64,000 nt of DNA from contig NZ_FOBX01000010.1 in NCBI RefSeq assembly GCF_900109945.1, forward strand, positions 62,001-126,000. The letters run 5' to 3'. The DNA is from Bradyrhizobium sp. OK095. Lineage in GTDB: Bacteria > Pseudomonadota > Alphaproteobacteria > Rhizobiales > Xanthobacteraceae. Both the position numbers and the translations under genes were made by a program. Shown here piece by piece: positions 25,472 through 33,494 of this stretch; within the stretch, counting starts at the first letter, position 1; the number at the start of each line of letters is the position of its first letter. The notes beneath the pieces were generated by a model. The model made no database searches, had not been told where the DNA came from, and was given only the letters and a program-made list of their open reading frames with translations.

Positions 25472-25534
25472 CTCTCGTGCCCCGGACGCTGCGCAGCGAC
25501 GCTAGAGCGTTGCAGCGCGTCCGGGGCACGAGAG
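25472..25534. repeat. Palindromic intergenic repeat, copy 2
   Basis: Perfect 18-bp arms CTCTCGTGCCCCGGACGC (25472-25489) and their complement (25517-25534) enclose 27 bp that include a second small inverted repeat ACGCT-AG-AGCGT. The arms match those of the element at 507-643. It lies nine bases behind the parC stop codon and could form a strong hairpin at the end of that transcript. Confidence 0.85.
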
Positions 25535-25543
25535 ACTGCGCAC

Positions 25544-27802
25544 CTACCCGATCACCTTGCCGAACTTGTTCGACTTCGGGAAACCCTTCGGCGGCATGCG
25601 CCCAGCATCTGCGCGGGTACCTTTCCACTCGGCGAGTTCTTTCATCGTCGCCGAGAATTCGCGCCCCGCGGAGTCCTTCCAGGTCAGGCCCGCCTTGGCC
25701 TCGAACACGGCAATGTCCGAGAGGCCACCGTCCTTGTACTTTTGCAACCGAACGCCGCGACCGCGCGCCATCTCCGGCACCTGGTCGAGCGAGAAGATCA
25801 GCATCTTGCGGTTCTCGCCGATCACCGCGACGGTGTCGCCGATCACTTCGGTGACCGTGCGCGCCTCGTTCGGCATGTCGACATTGAGGACCTGCTTGCC
25901 CTTCTTCGTCGTGCCGACGCAATCGTCCTCGTTGACGACAAAGCCCTGACCTTCATGGCTCGCGACCAGGAATTTGCGACCGCCCTTGTTGACGAACAGC
26001 GTGACCGGCGCGGCCTCCGGTTCGAGATCGATGAACTGGCGGATCGGCTCGCCATGACCGCGGCCGCCCGGAAGTTTTGCGACATCGAGCGAGTAGAATT
26101 TGCCGTTGGTGGCGAACAGCAGCAGCTTCGACGTCGTTTCCGCGAAGAACGCGAAGCCGAGCTTGTCGTCCTGCTTGAAGGCAAGCCCCGAGAGATCCTC
26201 GACATGGCCCTTCAGGGTGCGGATCCAGCCCTTGTCGGAGACGACAACGGTCACCGGCTCGCGCTCGACGAGAGCTTCCTCCATCGCGGCGAGGTCGTGC
26301 TCGGGGGCGTCGGCAAAGGTGGTGCGGCGCTTGCCGAGCGGCGTCTTCGGCCCGAACATGTCGCGGACCTTGCCGACCTGCTCGGCGACCTTCTTCCACT
26401 GCTCGGGCTCCGAGGCGAGGATCGCGTTGATGCCCTTGAGCTCGTTGCGGAGATTCTTGTCCTCGGTGCGGATTTCCATCTCTTCGAGCTTGCGCAAGCG
26501 ACGCAGCCGCATGTCGAGGATGGCCTCGGCCTGGACTTCGGTGAGCTTGAATGTCTTCATCAGAACCGGCTTCGGTTCGTCTTCGGTGCGGATGATCCGG
26601 ATCACCTCGTCGATGTTAAGGAATGCGATCAGATAGCCACCGAGGACCTCGAGCCGGTTTTCGATCTGTATCTTGCGGTAATTGCTGCGGCGGAGCAGGA
26701 CATCGCGCAGATGGTCGAGCCATTCGCGCAGGCACTCCGCGAGCCCGACCACCCTGGGCACGCGGCCCTTGATCAGCACGTTGAGATTCAGCGGAATCTT
26801 GTTTTCGAGCTCGGTCAGCCGGAACAGCGATTCCATCATCAGCGCCGGATCGACGTTCTTCGATTTCGGCTCGATCACGATGCGGACGTCTTCGGCCGAC
26901 TCGTCCCTGATGTCGCCGACCAGCGGCAGCTTCTTCTGGTCCAGCAGCTCGGCGATCTTCTCGATCAGGCGCGACTTCTGCACCAGAAAGGGGATCTCGG
27001 TGACGACGACGACCCAGGTGCCGCGTGCGCCCTCTTCCTGTTCCCATCGGGAGCGGACGCGGAACGAGCCGCGGCCGGTGGTGTAGGCTTCAGCGATCGC
27101 CTGCTTGGAATCGACGCAGATGCCGCCCGTCGGGAAATCCGGGCCCTTCACCCATTTCAAGAGCGCCTTGGATTTCGCGTCGGGCTTCTCGATCAGATGC
27201 AGCGCTGCCTCGCAGAGCTCGGCGGCGTTGTGCGGCGGGATCGAGGTCGCCATGCCGACCGCGATGCCCTGCGCACCGTTGGCGAGCAGGTTCGGAAAGC
27301 CGCCGGGCAGCACGACCGGCTCCTTCGACTGACCGTCGTAGTTCGGACGGAATTCGACCCCGTCCTCGTCGATGCCGTCGAGCAGAAGCCGCGCGACATC
27401 GGTCATGCGCGCTTCGGTGTAGCGGTAGGCGGCCGGGTTATCGCCGTCGATATTGCCAAAGTTGCCCTGGCCGTCGACCAGCGGATAGCGCGAGGAGAAA
27501 TCCTGCGCGAGACGCACCATGGCGTCGTAAATGGCCTGGTCGCCATGCGGATGGAACGAGCCCATCACGTCGCCGACGATCTTGGCTGACTTCTTGAAGC
27601 TGGTGCCGGGGTCGAGCCTAAGCAGGCGCATGCCGTAGAGGATGCGCCGATGCACCGGCTTCAGGCCGTCGCGCGCATCCGGCAGCGCGCGATGCATGAT
27701 GGTGGAGAGCGCATAGGCGAGATAGCGCTCTTCCAGCGCCTCACGCAGCGGCACTTCATGAATTTCGGCCGGCTCTTCCGGCGGAATCAATCGTTTTCCC
27801 AT
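25544..27802 (-). CDS. parC: DNA topoisomerase IV subunit A
   Basis: 752-residue ParC, which breaks and rejoins DNA to decatenate daughter chromosomes. The active-site Tyr is Y128 in NPAAYRYTEARMT, the helix-turn-helix region is VGDVMGSFHPHGDQAIYD, and the C-terminal beta-pinwheel follows from about residue 500. This is ParC and not GyrA: the domain lacks the GyrA box and the length is that of alphaproteobacterial ParC. The partner parE is not nearby. Neighbouring recO on the same strand is common in Rhizobiales. The gene ends just before the hairpin element at 25472-25534. Confidence 0.95.
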   Translation of the reverse strand: MGKRLIPPEEPAEIHEVPLREALEERYLAYALSTIMHRALPDARDGLKPVHRRILYGMRLLRLDPGTSFKKSAKIVGDVMGSFHPHGDQAIYDAMVRLAQDFSSRYPLVDGQGNFGNIDGDNPAAYRYTEARMTDVARLLLDGIDEDGVEFRPNYDGQSKEPVVLPGGFPNLLANGAQGIAVGMATSIPPHNAAELCEAALHLIEKPDAKSKALLKWVKGPDFPTGGICVDSKQAIAEAYTTGRGSFRVRSRWEQEEGARGTWVVVVTEIPFLVQKSRLIEKIAELLDQKKLPLVGDIRDESAEDVRIVIEPKSKNVDPALMMESLFRLTELENKIPLNLNVLIKGRVPRVVGLAECLREWLDHLRDVLLRRSNYRKIQIENRLEVLGGYLIAFLNIDEVIRIIRTEDEPKPVLMKTFKLTEVQAEAILDMRLRRLRKLEEMEIRTEDKNLRNELKGINAILASEPEQWKKVAEQVGKVRDMFGPKTPLGKRRTTFADAPEHDLAAMEEALVEREPVTVVVSDKGWIRTLKGHVEDLSGLAFKQDDKLGFAFFAETTSKLLLFATNGKFYSLDVAKLPGGRGHGEPIRQFIDLEPEAAPVTLFVNKGGRKFLVASHEGQGFVVNEDDCVGTTKKGKQVLNVDMPNEARTVTEVIGDTVAVIGENRKMLIFSLDQVPEMARGRGVRLQKYKDGGLSDIAVFEAKAGLTWKDSAGREFSATMKELAEWKGTRADAGRMPPKGFPKSNKFGKVIG

Positions 27803-27863
27803 GCCGCCCGGTTAAACCGTGGAAGCGAATCGGGCAAGGATCGATTGGTTCCCTGTGGGCGGC

Positions 27864-28142
27864 CTACTGGCCTGCCCACCCGGCGGTAACGGTCTGCGGG
27901 GGCTTGGCCTGCGCGGTGACCGGCGCATTGGCCACGCAACGCCGGGCCACCTCGATTTCGGCTTCGGTCGCCCCCTTGGACCGCGCCCAACTCTCTGCAG
28001 CCGCAGCGGAATATTTCGCCACATAGTACCGGACGACGGTGCAGGATGCCCGGCGAAACACGCCGGGTTGCGGTTCACCAGCCATTGCATCCGGCGCAAA
28101 TGCGAGCAGCGCCGCGGACAGGGCAAATCCCTTGATCAACAT
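27864..28142 (-). CDS. Small exported protein of unknown function
   Basis: 92 residues with a signal peptide (IKGFALSAALLAFAPDAMAG) and a mature part of about 70 residues with two cysteines (RASCTV and RRCVANA) that could form a disulfide. The segment YSAAAAESWARSKGATEAEIEVARRC is helical. No family is recognised beyond similar small periplasmic proteins found in Bradyrhizobium. It lies between recO and parC in the same direction. Confidence 0.65.
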   Translation of the reverse strand: MLIKGFALSAALLAFAPDAMAGEPQPGVFRRASCTVVRYYVAKYSAAAAESWARSKGATEAEIEVARRCVANAPVTAQAKPPQTVTAGWAGQ

Positions 28143-28242
28143 TTAGGCCGTCCCCGTGATGGAACCTGTGGGGCAAACTCAACCCGCCGGCTTTCGTTCC
28201 GGGGAACGCCATGCCCTACGACAGGGCAGAGTCCCCGTCAGG

Positions 28243-28995
28243 TCATGGCGCGGGAAGCGCCGCCTTGGCTTGCTGCCGCGTCAAGGCGTTGATGAAGCCG
28301 GCCCGGGCGTCGGAATGGCCCTGCCCCCGCGGCTCCAGCACATGGCGCAGCAGGAACAGGCCGGTCAGCCGAAAGCCATCCTGGAGATCCTGATCGGTGA
28401 GATCGCTGGTGGTTTCGCCCTGGCGCAGGAACTGCGGCAGCCGCAACAGCCGGTCGCGCCACGGCTCACCCGCGCCGCGCGACACCGCGCCGCCGGATTT
28501 CGGCGAGACATAGATCAGGTCCGTGGTCTCCCCGGTCACTGCGCAATTCTCCAGTGCCAGCCCGAAGCCGAGTTCGCCGAGCATCGCCAGCTCGAAATGG
28601 ATGACGTGTACGGCGGCGCTGCCGATGTCGTCGAAATCATCGAGCGAATGTTCGAGCATCGCGAAGATCTGCTCGTGCGGATCGCGCTCCGGAAGAAGCC
28701 GCGTAATGGAGGCAAGATGGGTGACGCCATAGACCCCATGGGACGATTCGAGCAGCGTGGCGGCGCGCAGCTTCAACCCCTCGATCGCGTAGGTGCCGAG
28801 ATGCTCGTCGAGCCGCGCCCGCCACACCACGCTGACGCTGTTGCCGGGTTGCAGCAGCGGCCGCATCCGTGAGCCGGCGCCGCCGCGCACGAGACCGAGA
28901 TGCCGGCCGTGCGTCCGCGTCAACAGCTCGACAATGGCGCTGGATTCGCCATGCCGCCGTACACCCAGCACGATGCCTTCGTCGGTCCATTCCAT
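28243..28995 (-). CDS. recO: DNA repair protein RecO
   Basis: 250-residue RecO, which helps load RecA on SSB-coated DNA in the RecFOR pathway. It begins MEWTDEGIVLGVRRHGE with the N-terminal OB fold (about 1-80), followed by a helical domain; PHEQIFAMLEHSLDDF and FELAMLGELGFGLALENCAVTG are typical family segments. The zinc cysteines of some RecO proteins are absent, as in other alphaproteobacteria. Located downstream of era, which is the usual order; a repeat element separates it from the preceding gene. Confidence 0.93.
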   Translation of the reverse strand: MEWTDEGIVLGVRRHGESSAIVELLTRTHGRHLGLVRGGAGSRMRPLLQPGNSVSVVWRARLDEHLGTYAIEGLKLRAATLLESSHGVYGVTHLASITRLLPERDPHEQIFAMLEHSLDDFDDIGSAAVHVIHFELAMLGELGFGLALENCAVTGETTDLIYVSPKSGGAVSRGAGEPWRDRLLRLPQFLRQGETTSDLTDQDLQDGFRLTGLFLLRHVLEPRGQGHSDARAGFINALTRQQAKAALPAP

Positions 28996-29026
28996 GGGTG
29001 AAGTCTAGCGGATTCCGGCCTTCAAT

Positions 29027-29112
29027 CGTAGGGCGGATTAGCCGAAGGCGTAATCCGCCAATTGCCCGTGCACACCAAAATGGTGGATTACGCTTCGCTA
29101 ATCCACCCTACG
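29027..29112. repeat. Nested palindromic repeat between recO and its upstream gene
   Basis: Two half-elements are arranged head to head: 29027-29059 and 29082-29112, each itself a hairpin with 9-bp perfect stems (GGCGGATTA...TAATCCGCC and GGTGGATTA...TAATCCACC). The outermost CGTAGGG and CCCTACG also pair. I recognise this as a dispersed repeat found in several Bradyrhizobium and other genomes. It lies in the 122-bp gap before recO. Confidence 0.85.
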
Positions 29113-29117
29113 CGACC

Positions 29118-29498
29118 TCACGCGTTGAACCAGCCCTGCGCGTCGCCGCTGAAGGAAAAATATAGGCCCATCGTCGTCAGCACGCAGGAGACGATCTCGA
29201 TGACGCTGTCGAGCTCCATGCCCTTTTCGCCGATGATCTGGCCGAGCGAGATCACCGACAGCACCAGCGCTGCCGCCAGCACCCAGCGCGGCCAGTTCTT
29301 GCGCCAATGCGCGGCCAGCCAGACGAAGTAGACCAGCAACAGGATCATCCCGCCGGCGAGCATGGTCGCCGTCATGATCATCTGCTCGGTCATCTCGGCA
29401 TTGGGGGTGCGGTCCTGCACCGCGACCGACAAGGCATCCAGCATCAACGATGCATAGAGCAGCGCTTCGAAGCGCCGGACGTTGCTGGGTACGCTCAT
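29118..29498 (-). CDS. Four-helix inner membrane protein, unknown function
   Basis: 126 residues with four hydrophobic helices (from about 38 to the end) and a soluble start, MSVPSNVRRFEALLYASLML. No motif was recognised; the final segment TTMGLYFSFSGDAQGWFNA is short and polar. It reads in the same direction as era (gap 21 bp) and recO, so it may be transcribed with them, although its role is unknown. Similar small membrane proteins occur at this spot in other bradyrhizobia as far as I recall. Confidence 0.7.
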   Translation of the reverse strand: MSVPSNVRRFEALLYASLMLDALSVAVQDRTPNAEMTEQMIMTATMLAGGMILLLVYFVWLAAHWRKNWPRWVLAAALVLSVISLGQIIGEKGMELDSVIEIVSCVLTTMGLYFSFSGDAQGWFNA

Positions 29499-29519
29499 CA
29501 GTGACCGATCTTTTCTTGG

Positions 29520-30446
29520 TTATTCTTTGGGGAATTCCAGGCCCATCTCGCGATAGCGATCGGGATCGTCGCCCCAGTTCTCGCGCACCTTGACAAACAG
29601 GAACAGATGCACCGGGACGCCCACGATCTCGGCGAGCTCCTTGCGCGAGTCCGCACCGATCGACTTGATGGTGGCGCCGCCCGCGCCAAGCACGATCTTG
29701 CGCTGGCTCTCGCGCTCCACGAAGATCGTCTGCTCGATCCGCACCGACTTGTCCTTGCGCTCCTCCCACTTGTCGGTCTCGACCGTCGACTGGTAGGGCA
29801 ATTCCTGGTGCAGCTTGCGAAAGATCTTTTCGCGCGTGATCTCGGCCGCAAGCTGCCGCATCGGCGCATCCGACATCTGGTCTTCGGGATAGAGGAACGG
29901 CCCCGGCGGCACGATCTCGGCCAGCGTAGTCCTGAGGTCGTCGACGCCGTCACCCGAGATCGCCGCGATCATGAAGGTCTTCGCGAACGGCATGCGCTCG
30001 TTGGCGGCCTGCGCCAGCGCCAGCAGCTTCTCGCGCTGGACCAGGTCGACCTTGTTGATCACCAGGATCTTCTCGTGTTTCACGCTGGCGACCTTGGTGA
30101 GGATCGCCTCGGCCTCCTCGTCGATCCCGGCCTTGGCGTCGAGCAGCACGCAGACGAGATCGGCGTCATGCGCCCCGCTCCAGGCGGTCGAGACCATGGC
30201 ACGATCGAGCCGACGCTTGGGCAGGAAGATGCCGGGCGTATCGACCAGGATGATCTGCGCATTGTTCTCGATGACGATGCCGCGGATCAGCGCGCGCGTG
30301 GTCTGCACCTTGCGCGAGACGATTGTGACCTTGGCCCCGACCAGCGCATTGACGAGCGTGGACTTGCCGACATTCGGCGCGCCGATCAGCGCGACAAAGC
30401 CGCAGCGCGTTGCGGCGGGCGCTTCGCCGCTTGTTTCAACCGTCAT
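29520..30446 (-). CDS. era: Ribosome-assembly GTPase Era
   Basis: 308-residue Era that binds 16S rRNA late in 30S assembly. P-loop GAPNVGKS (22-29), switch-II DTPG, NKVD and a C-terminal KH domain (about 215-300, including GAGGATIKSIGADSRK). The ATG at 30446 lies inside the end of rnc with an 11-base overlap; a further ATG at 30461 is less likely. The rnc-era coupling is conserved in many bacteria and links 23S/16S processing to assembly. Confidence 0.95.
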   Translation of the reverse strand: MTVETSGEAPAATRCGFVALIGAPNVGKSTLVNALVGAKVTIVSRKVQTTRALIRGIVIENNAQIILVDTPGIFLPKRRLDRAMVSTAWSGAHDADLVCVLLDAKAGIDEEAEAILTKVASVKHEKILVINKVDLVQREKLLALAQAANERMPFAKTFMIAAISGDGVDDLRTTLAEIVPPGPFLYPEDQMSDAPMRQLAAEITREKIFRKLHQELPYQSTVETDKWEERKDKSVRIEQTIFVERESQRKIVLGAGGATIKSIGADSRKELAEIVGVPVHLFLFVKVRENWGDDPDRYREMGLEFPKE

Positions 30447-31269
30447 TGCCGCCGCCAACACCTTCGCGTTCGATCATCACTGAAGCCGCTACCTTCTCCG
30501 CTGCACGCTTGCTGCCGCCGGTTCCTTCGGCCGGCGCCAGCCCCGGCAAGTCCACCGCGACACGAAATTCCGGATCGTGGTGCGGGCCGGTGCGCTCGAC
30601 CTCGCGGTAGATCGGCGTCGGTAGTCCCTTGCCCTGTGCCCACTCCTGCAGCACGGTCTTGGGATCGCGCAAGGGACGCCGCGGCTTGTGCATGCGCTCG
30701 GTCCAGTTGCGCTTGACGAAGTCGTCTGCGGCCGCATGGCCACCGTCGAGAAAGACGGCGCCGATCACGGCCTCGCAGACGTCACCAAGGATGGACTTGC
30801 GCAGGCGGGCATCGGCGCTGGAGCCGACCGAGCCGAGCTTGATGTCGTCGAGCAGACCGAGCGACTTGGCGACGTCGGCGCAGCTCTCCTTGCGCACGAG
30901 CTCGGCGAGGCGCTTGGACAGCTCGCCCTCATCGGCGTTCGGGAAGGCGTGATAGAGCATGTCGGAGACGACGAGGCCGAGCACGTGGTCGCCGAGGAAT
31001 TCCAGCCGCTGATAGCTATCGCCGCGCTTGCGTCCGGACTTCAGCGCCGAGACATGCGTGATCGCCTGCATCAGCAGGTTCGGGTCGGCAAAGCCGTGCC
31101 CAATACGCGCCTCAAGCGCAGCGTTCGCGTCCGCCGCCTTGGCCTTTTCTTTGGCCTTGCTGCCCCTTACCCGCTTCTTCTTCGCAGGCGTCTTGGAAGC
31201 AGCTTCGCCACCAGGGGCCGCAGCCGGCTCGGTCGTTTGGGGTGCGATGTCCTTGGCTTCGTCTTTCAT
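30436..31269 (-). CDS. rnc: Ribonuclease III
   Basis: 277-residue RNase III that cuts double-stranded RNA in rRNA precursors. The signature RLEFLGDHVLGLVVSDML is at 88-105, with catalytic E90 and D94, and a second acidic site in LGDVCEAVIGAVFLDGG; the C-terminal dsRNA-binding domain covers about 205-277. The first 48 residues are an unusual Ala/Lys/Pro-rich extension (PAKKKRVRGSKAKEKAKAAD) that precedes the usual N-terminus. The ATG at 31269 overlaps the lepB stop as ATGA; longer upstream starts would lie inside lepB. Confidence 0.95.
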   Translation of the reverse strand: MKDEAKDIAPQTTEPAAAPGGEAASKTPAKKKRVRGSKAKEKAKAADANAALEARIGHGFADPNLLMQAITHVSALKSGRKRGDSYQRLEFLGDHVLGLVVSDMLYHAFPNADEGELSKRLAELVRKESCADVAKSLGLLDDIKLGSVGSSADARLRKSILGDVCEAVIGAVFLDGGHAAADDFVKRNWTERMHKPRRPLRDPKTVLQEWAQGKGLPTPIYREVERTGPHHDPEFRVAVDLPGLAPAEGTGGSKRAAEKVAASVMIEREGVGGGNDG

Positions 31270-32030
31270 CGGACGATTTTGAAGAAGCGATTCCAGCGCA
31301 CCGACCACGGCCAGCGCCAGAACATCCAGGCGTGCTCACCCTCGCCGATGGAGAAGAAGATCATCTGGGCGCGGCCGATCAAATTCTCCTGCGGCACATA
31401 ACCGACCTGGCCGAGGAAGCGGCTGTCGGTGGAGTTGTCGCGGTTGTCGCCCATCATGAAGAAATGGCCTGCCGGCACGTTGTAGACGTTGGTATCGTCC
31501 ATGTAGCCGTGGTCGGCGCAGTCCAGCGTCTCGTAGGACACGCCGTTCGGCAGCGTTTCCTTCCAGCGCTTCACCCGCGAGATCGCGCCGCTTTCGGCGC
31601 CGCACGGGTCCTCGCCGACATATTCGCTCATGCGCTGCCGTTCGACCGGCGCGTCGTTGATGTAGAGGAGGCCGTCCTTCATCTGGACGCGGTCGCCGGG
31701 AAGGCCGATCACGCGCTTGATGTAATCGGTCGAGTCGTCCTTCGGCAGACGAAATACGACGATGTCGCCGCGGTTCGGGTCCGAGCCCCAGATCCGCCCC
31801 GAGAACAGCGGCGGCGAGAACGGGATCGAGTAATGGCTGTAGCCGTAGGAATATTTCGAGACGAACAGATAGTCGCCGACCAGCAGCGTCGCCTTCATCG
31901 AGCCGGACGGGATGTTGAAGGGCTGGAACAGAAAGGTGCGGATCACCAGCGCGATCAGGAGAGCGTGGATCACGACCCGGATCGTTTCGCCGACGCCACT
32001 CTCAGTTTTCGTTCCCGAAGTCACGCTCAT
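31266..32030 (-). CDS. lepB: Signal peptidase I
   Basis: 254-residue type I signal peptidase in the inner membrane with an N-terminal anchor (about 17-37). Catalytic Ser is S44 in NIPSGSMKATLLVGDYLFVSK-type motif (split at 40-58) and the general-base Lys lies in DSTDYIKRVIGLPGDRV; box E is HFFMMGDNRDNSTDSR. The product cuts Sec and Tat leaders. The order lepB-rnc-era with a 4-base ATGA overlap is the conserved arrangement. The 249 bp upstream are AT-rich and should carry the operon promoter. Confidence 0.95.
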   Translation of the reverse strand: MSVTSGTKTESGVGETIRVVIHALLIALVIRTFLFQPFNIPSGSMKATLLVGDYLFVSKYSYGYSHYSIPFSPPLFSGRIWGSDPNRGDIVVFRLPKDDSTDYIKRVIGLPGDRVQMKDGLLYINDAPVERQRMSEYVGEDPCGAESGAISRVKRWKETLPNGVSYETLDCADHGYMDDTNVYNVPAGHFFMMGDNRDNSTDSRFLGQVGYVPQENLIGRAQMIFFSIGEGEHAWMFWRWPWSVRWNRFFKIVR

Positions 32031-32269
32031 TGCTCTCTCAATTCCGGCCGGCGGTCATAGAGCGCCCTCCTCCCGCGAACTGCCCACCGTTCGCGACCCA
32101 AGGAGATTGTCCTGATTCTGATAATGAGGGCCAATTCCGGCGTAAAGCCGAATTCGCCCAGCCTGATTTGCGTCCGCGGACTTTTAGACGGTTGTCGGAG
32201 GCCACGCAATCAAGGATCGCATCAAAACTGCATAAGATATTGATTTTTAAAAAGAATTATAAAATTACC

Positions 32270-32285
32270 CCCTGAACAATCAGGG
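32270..32285 (-). terminator. Terminator-like hairpin at the end of acpS
   Basis: CCCTGA-ACAA-TCAGGG forms a 6-bp stem that includes the acpS stop codon. On the minus strand it is followed by GGTAATTTTATAATTCTTTTT, a T-rich but not continuous tract. A weak intrinsic terminator for the pdxJ-acpS transcript is plausible. Confidence 0.45.
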
Positions 32286-32699
32286 TCTGGCCAGCGGAAC
32301 GGCAGAAATGATGACGAAGGCCTGTGCCAATGGCCAGTCATCGGTGATCGACAGGTCGATCTTCGCCTCGAACCCCTCCGGCGTCAGAGCCTGGAGCCGG
32401 GCCAGCGCCCCACCCGTCAATTGCATGGTCGGCCGTCCCCCCGGCAGGTTGACCACGCCCATGTCACGCCACCAGACCCCGCGCCGGATCCCGGTGCCGA
32501 GCGCCTTGGAGCAGGCCTCCTTGGCGGCAAAGCGCTTGGCGTAGGTCGCCACCACCATCTTCTCGTTCTTGGCGCGCCGCTCGGCCTTGGCCCGCTCGGC
32601 CGCGGTGAAGATGCGGTCGAGGAAACGCTCGCCATGGCGCTCCATCACTTTGCCGACGCGGGTGATGTCGATCAGGTCGGAGCCGATGCCGATGATCAT
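32280..32699 (-). CDS. acpS: Holo-[acyl-carrier-protein] synthase
   Basis: 139-residue AcpS that transfers 4'-phosphopantetheine from CoA to Ser of acyl carrier protein. The Mg-binding Asp is in MIIGIGSDLIDITRVGKVM and the Glu in FAAKEACSKALGTGI (about 57-71), both intact. It overlaps the pdxJ gene by four bases (ATGA), the standard coupling in alphaproteobacteria. Confidence 0.95.
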   Translation of the reverse strand: MIIGIGSDLIDITRVGKVMERHGERFLDRIFTAAERAKAERRAKNEKMVVATYAKRFAAKEACSKALGTGIRRGVWWRDMGVVNLPGGRPTMQLTGGALARLQALTPEGFEAKIDLSITDDWPLAQAFVIISAVPLARP

Positions 32700-33448
32700 G
32701 CCAGGCTCCGGCCGCGGTCCATCGCCGCGCGCATGCTGCGCACCGTCTCGGCAAGACCCACGAACAGCGCTTCGCCGATCATGTAGTAGCCGATGTTGAG
32801 CTCCATGATGTCAGGCAGGGCTGCGATGGTCTCCGCCGTCGCATAGTCGAGCCCGTGGCCGGCGTGAACTTCCAGCCCGGCAGCCTTGGCCAGCTTCACG
32901 CCCGCGACGATCCGCTTCCACTCGGCTTCGGCCTTGTCGGTGTGGCCGTCGACCACGGCGTCGCACCAGGCCCCGGTGTGGATCTCGATCACGGGCGCAC
33001 GCAGCCGCGCCGCCATCTCGATTTGCGCGGGGTCGGCGGCGATGAACAGCGAGACGCGGATGCCGGCATCGTTCAGCCGCGCAATATAGGGCGCGAGCGC
33101 ATTGTGCTGGCCGACCGCGTCCAGTCCGCCTTCGGTCGTCACCTCCTGCCGCCGCTCCGGCACCAGGCACACCGCATGCGGCCTGGTGGCGAGCGAGATG
33201 CGCATCATGTCGTCGGTCGCCGCCATCTCGAAATTCAGCGGCTTGGAAATCCCCGCCTTGAGCCGCGCCATGTCCTCGTCGCGGATGTGCCGGCGGTCCT
33301 CGCGCAAGTGAGCGGTGATGCCGTCGGCGCCGGCCTCGATCGCCAGCAGCGCTGCGCGGACCGGATCCGGATGGCGGCCGCCGCGTGCGTTACGGACGGT
33401 CGCGACATGGTCGATATTGACGCCGAGGCGGAGCGGAAGAGCAGGCAT
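32696..33448 (-). CDS. pdxJ: Pyridoxine 5'-phosphate synthase
   Basis: 250-residue TIM barrel that condenses 1-deoxyxylulose 5-phosphate with 3-amino-2-oxopropyl phosphate to pyridoxine 5'-phosphate. The start region LRLGVNIDHVATVRNARGGR and GADGITAHLREDRRHI carry active-site residues; VEIHAG-type end is seen as EVHAGHGLDYATAE. The ATG at 33448 is used; the frame runs further upstream but would overlap the rsh gene. Lies between rsh and acpS with 46-bp and 4-base junctions. Confidence 0.95.
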   Translation of the reverse strand: MPALPLRLGVNIDHVATVRNARGGRHPDPVRAALLAIEAGADGITAHLREDRRHIRDEDMARLKAGISKPLNFEMAATDDMMRISLATRPHAVCLVPERRQEVTTEGGLDAVGQHNALAPYIARLNDAGIRVSLFIAADPAQIEMAARLRAPVIEIHTGAWCDAVVDGHTDKAEAEWKRIVAGVKLAKAAGLEVHAGHGLDYATAETIAALPDIMELNIGYYMIGEALFVGLAETVRSMRAAMDRGRSLA

Positions 33449-33494
33449 TTCAGGACTCACGAGATCGGAGAAACAGGCGAAGACGAAAAGGCGC

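Noticed and set aside
25460..27589. 709-codon open frame antisense to parC
   Set aside because: Shadow frame, runs through the palindromic repeat and has no recognisable domain.
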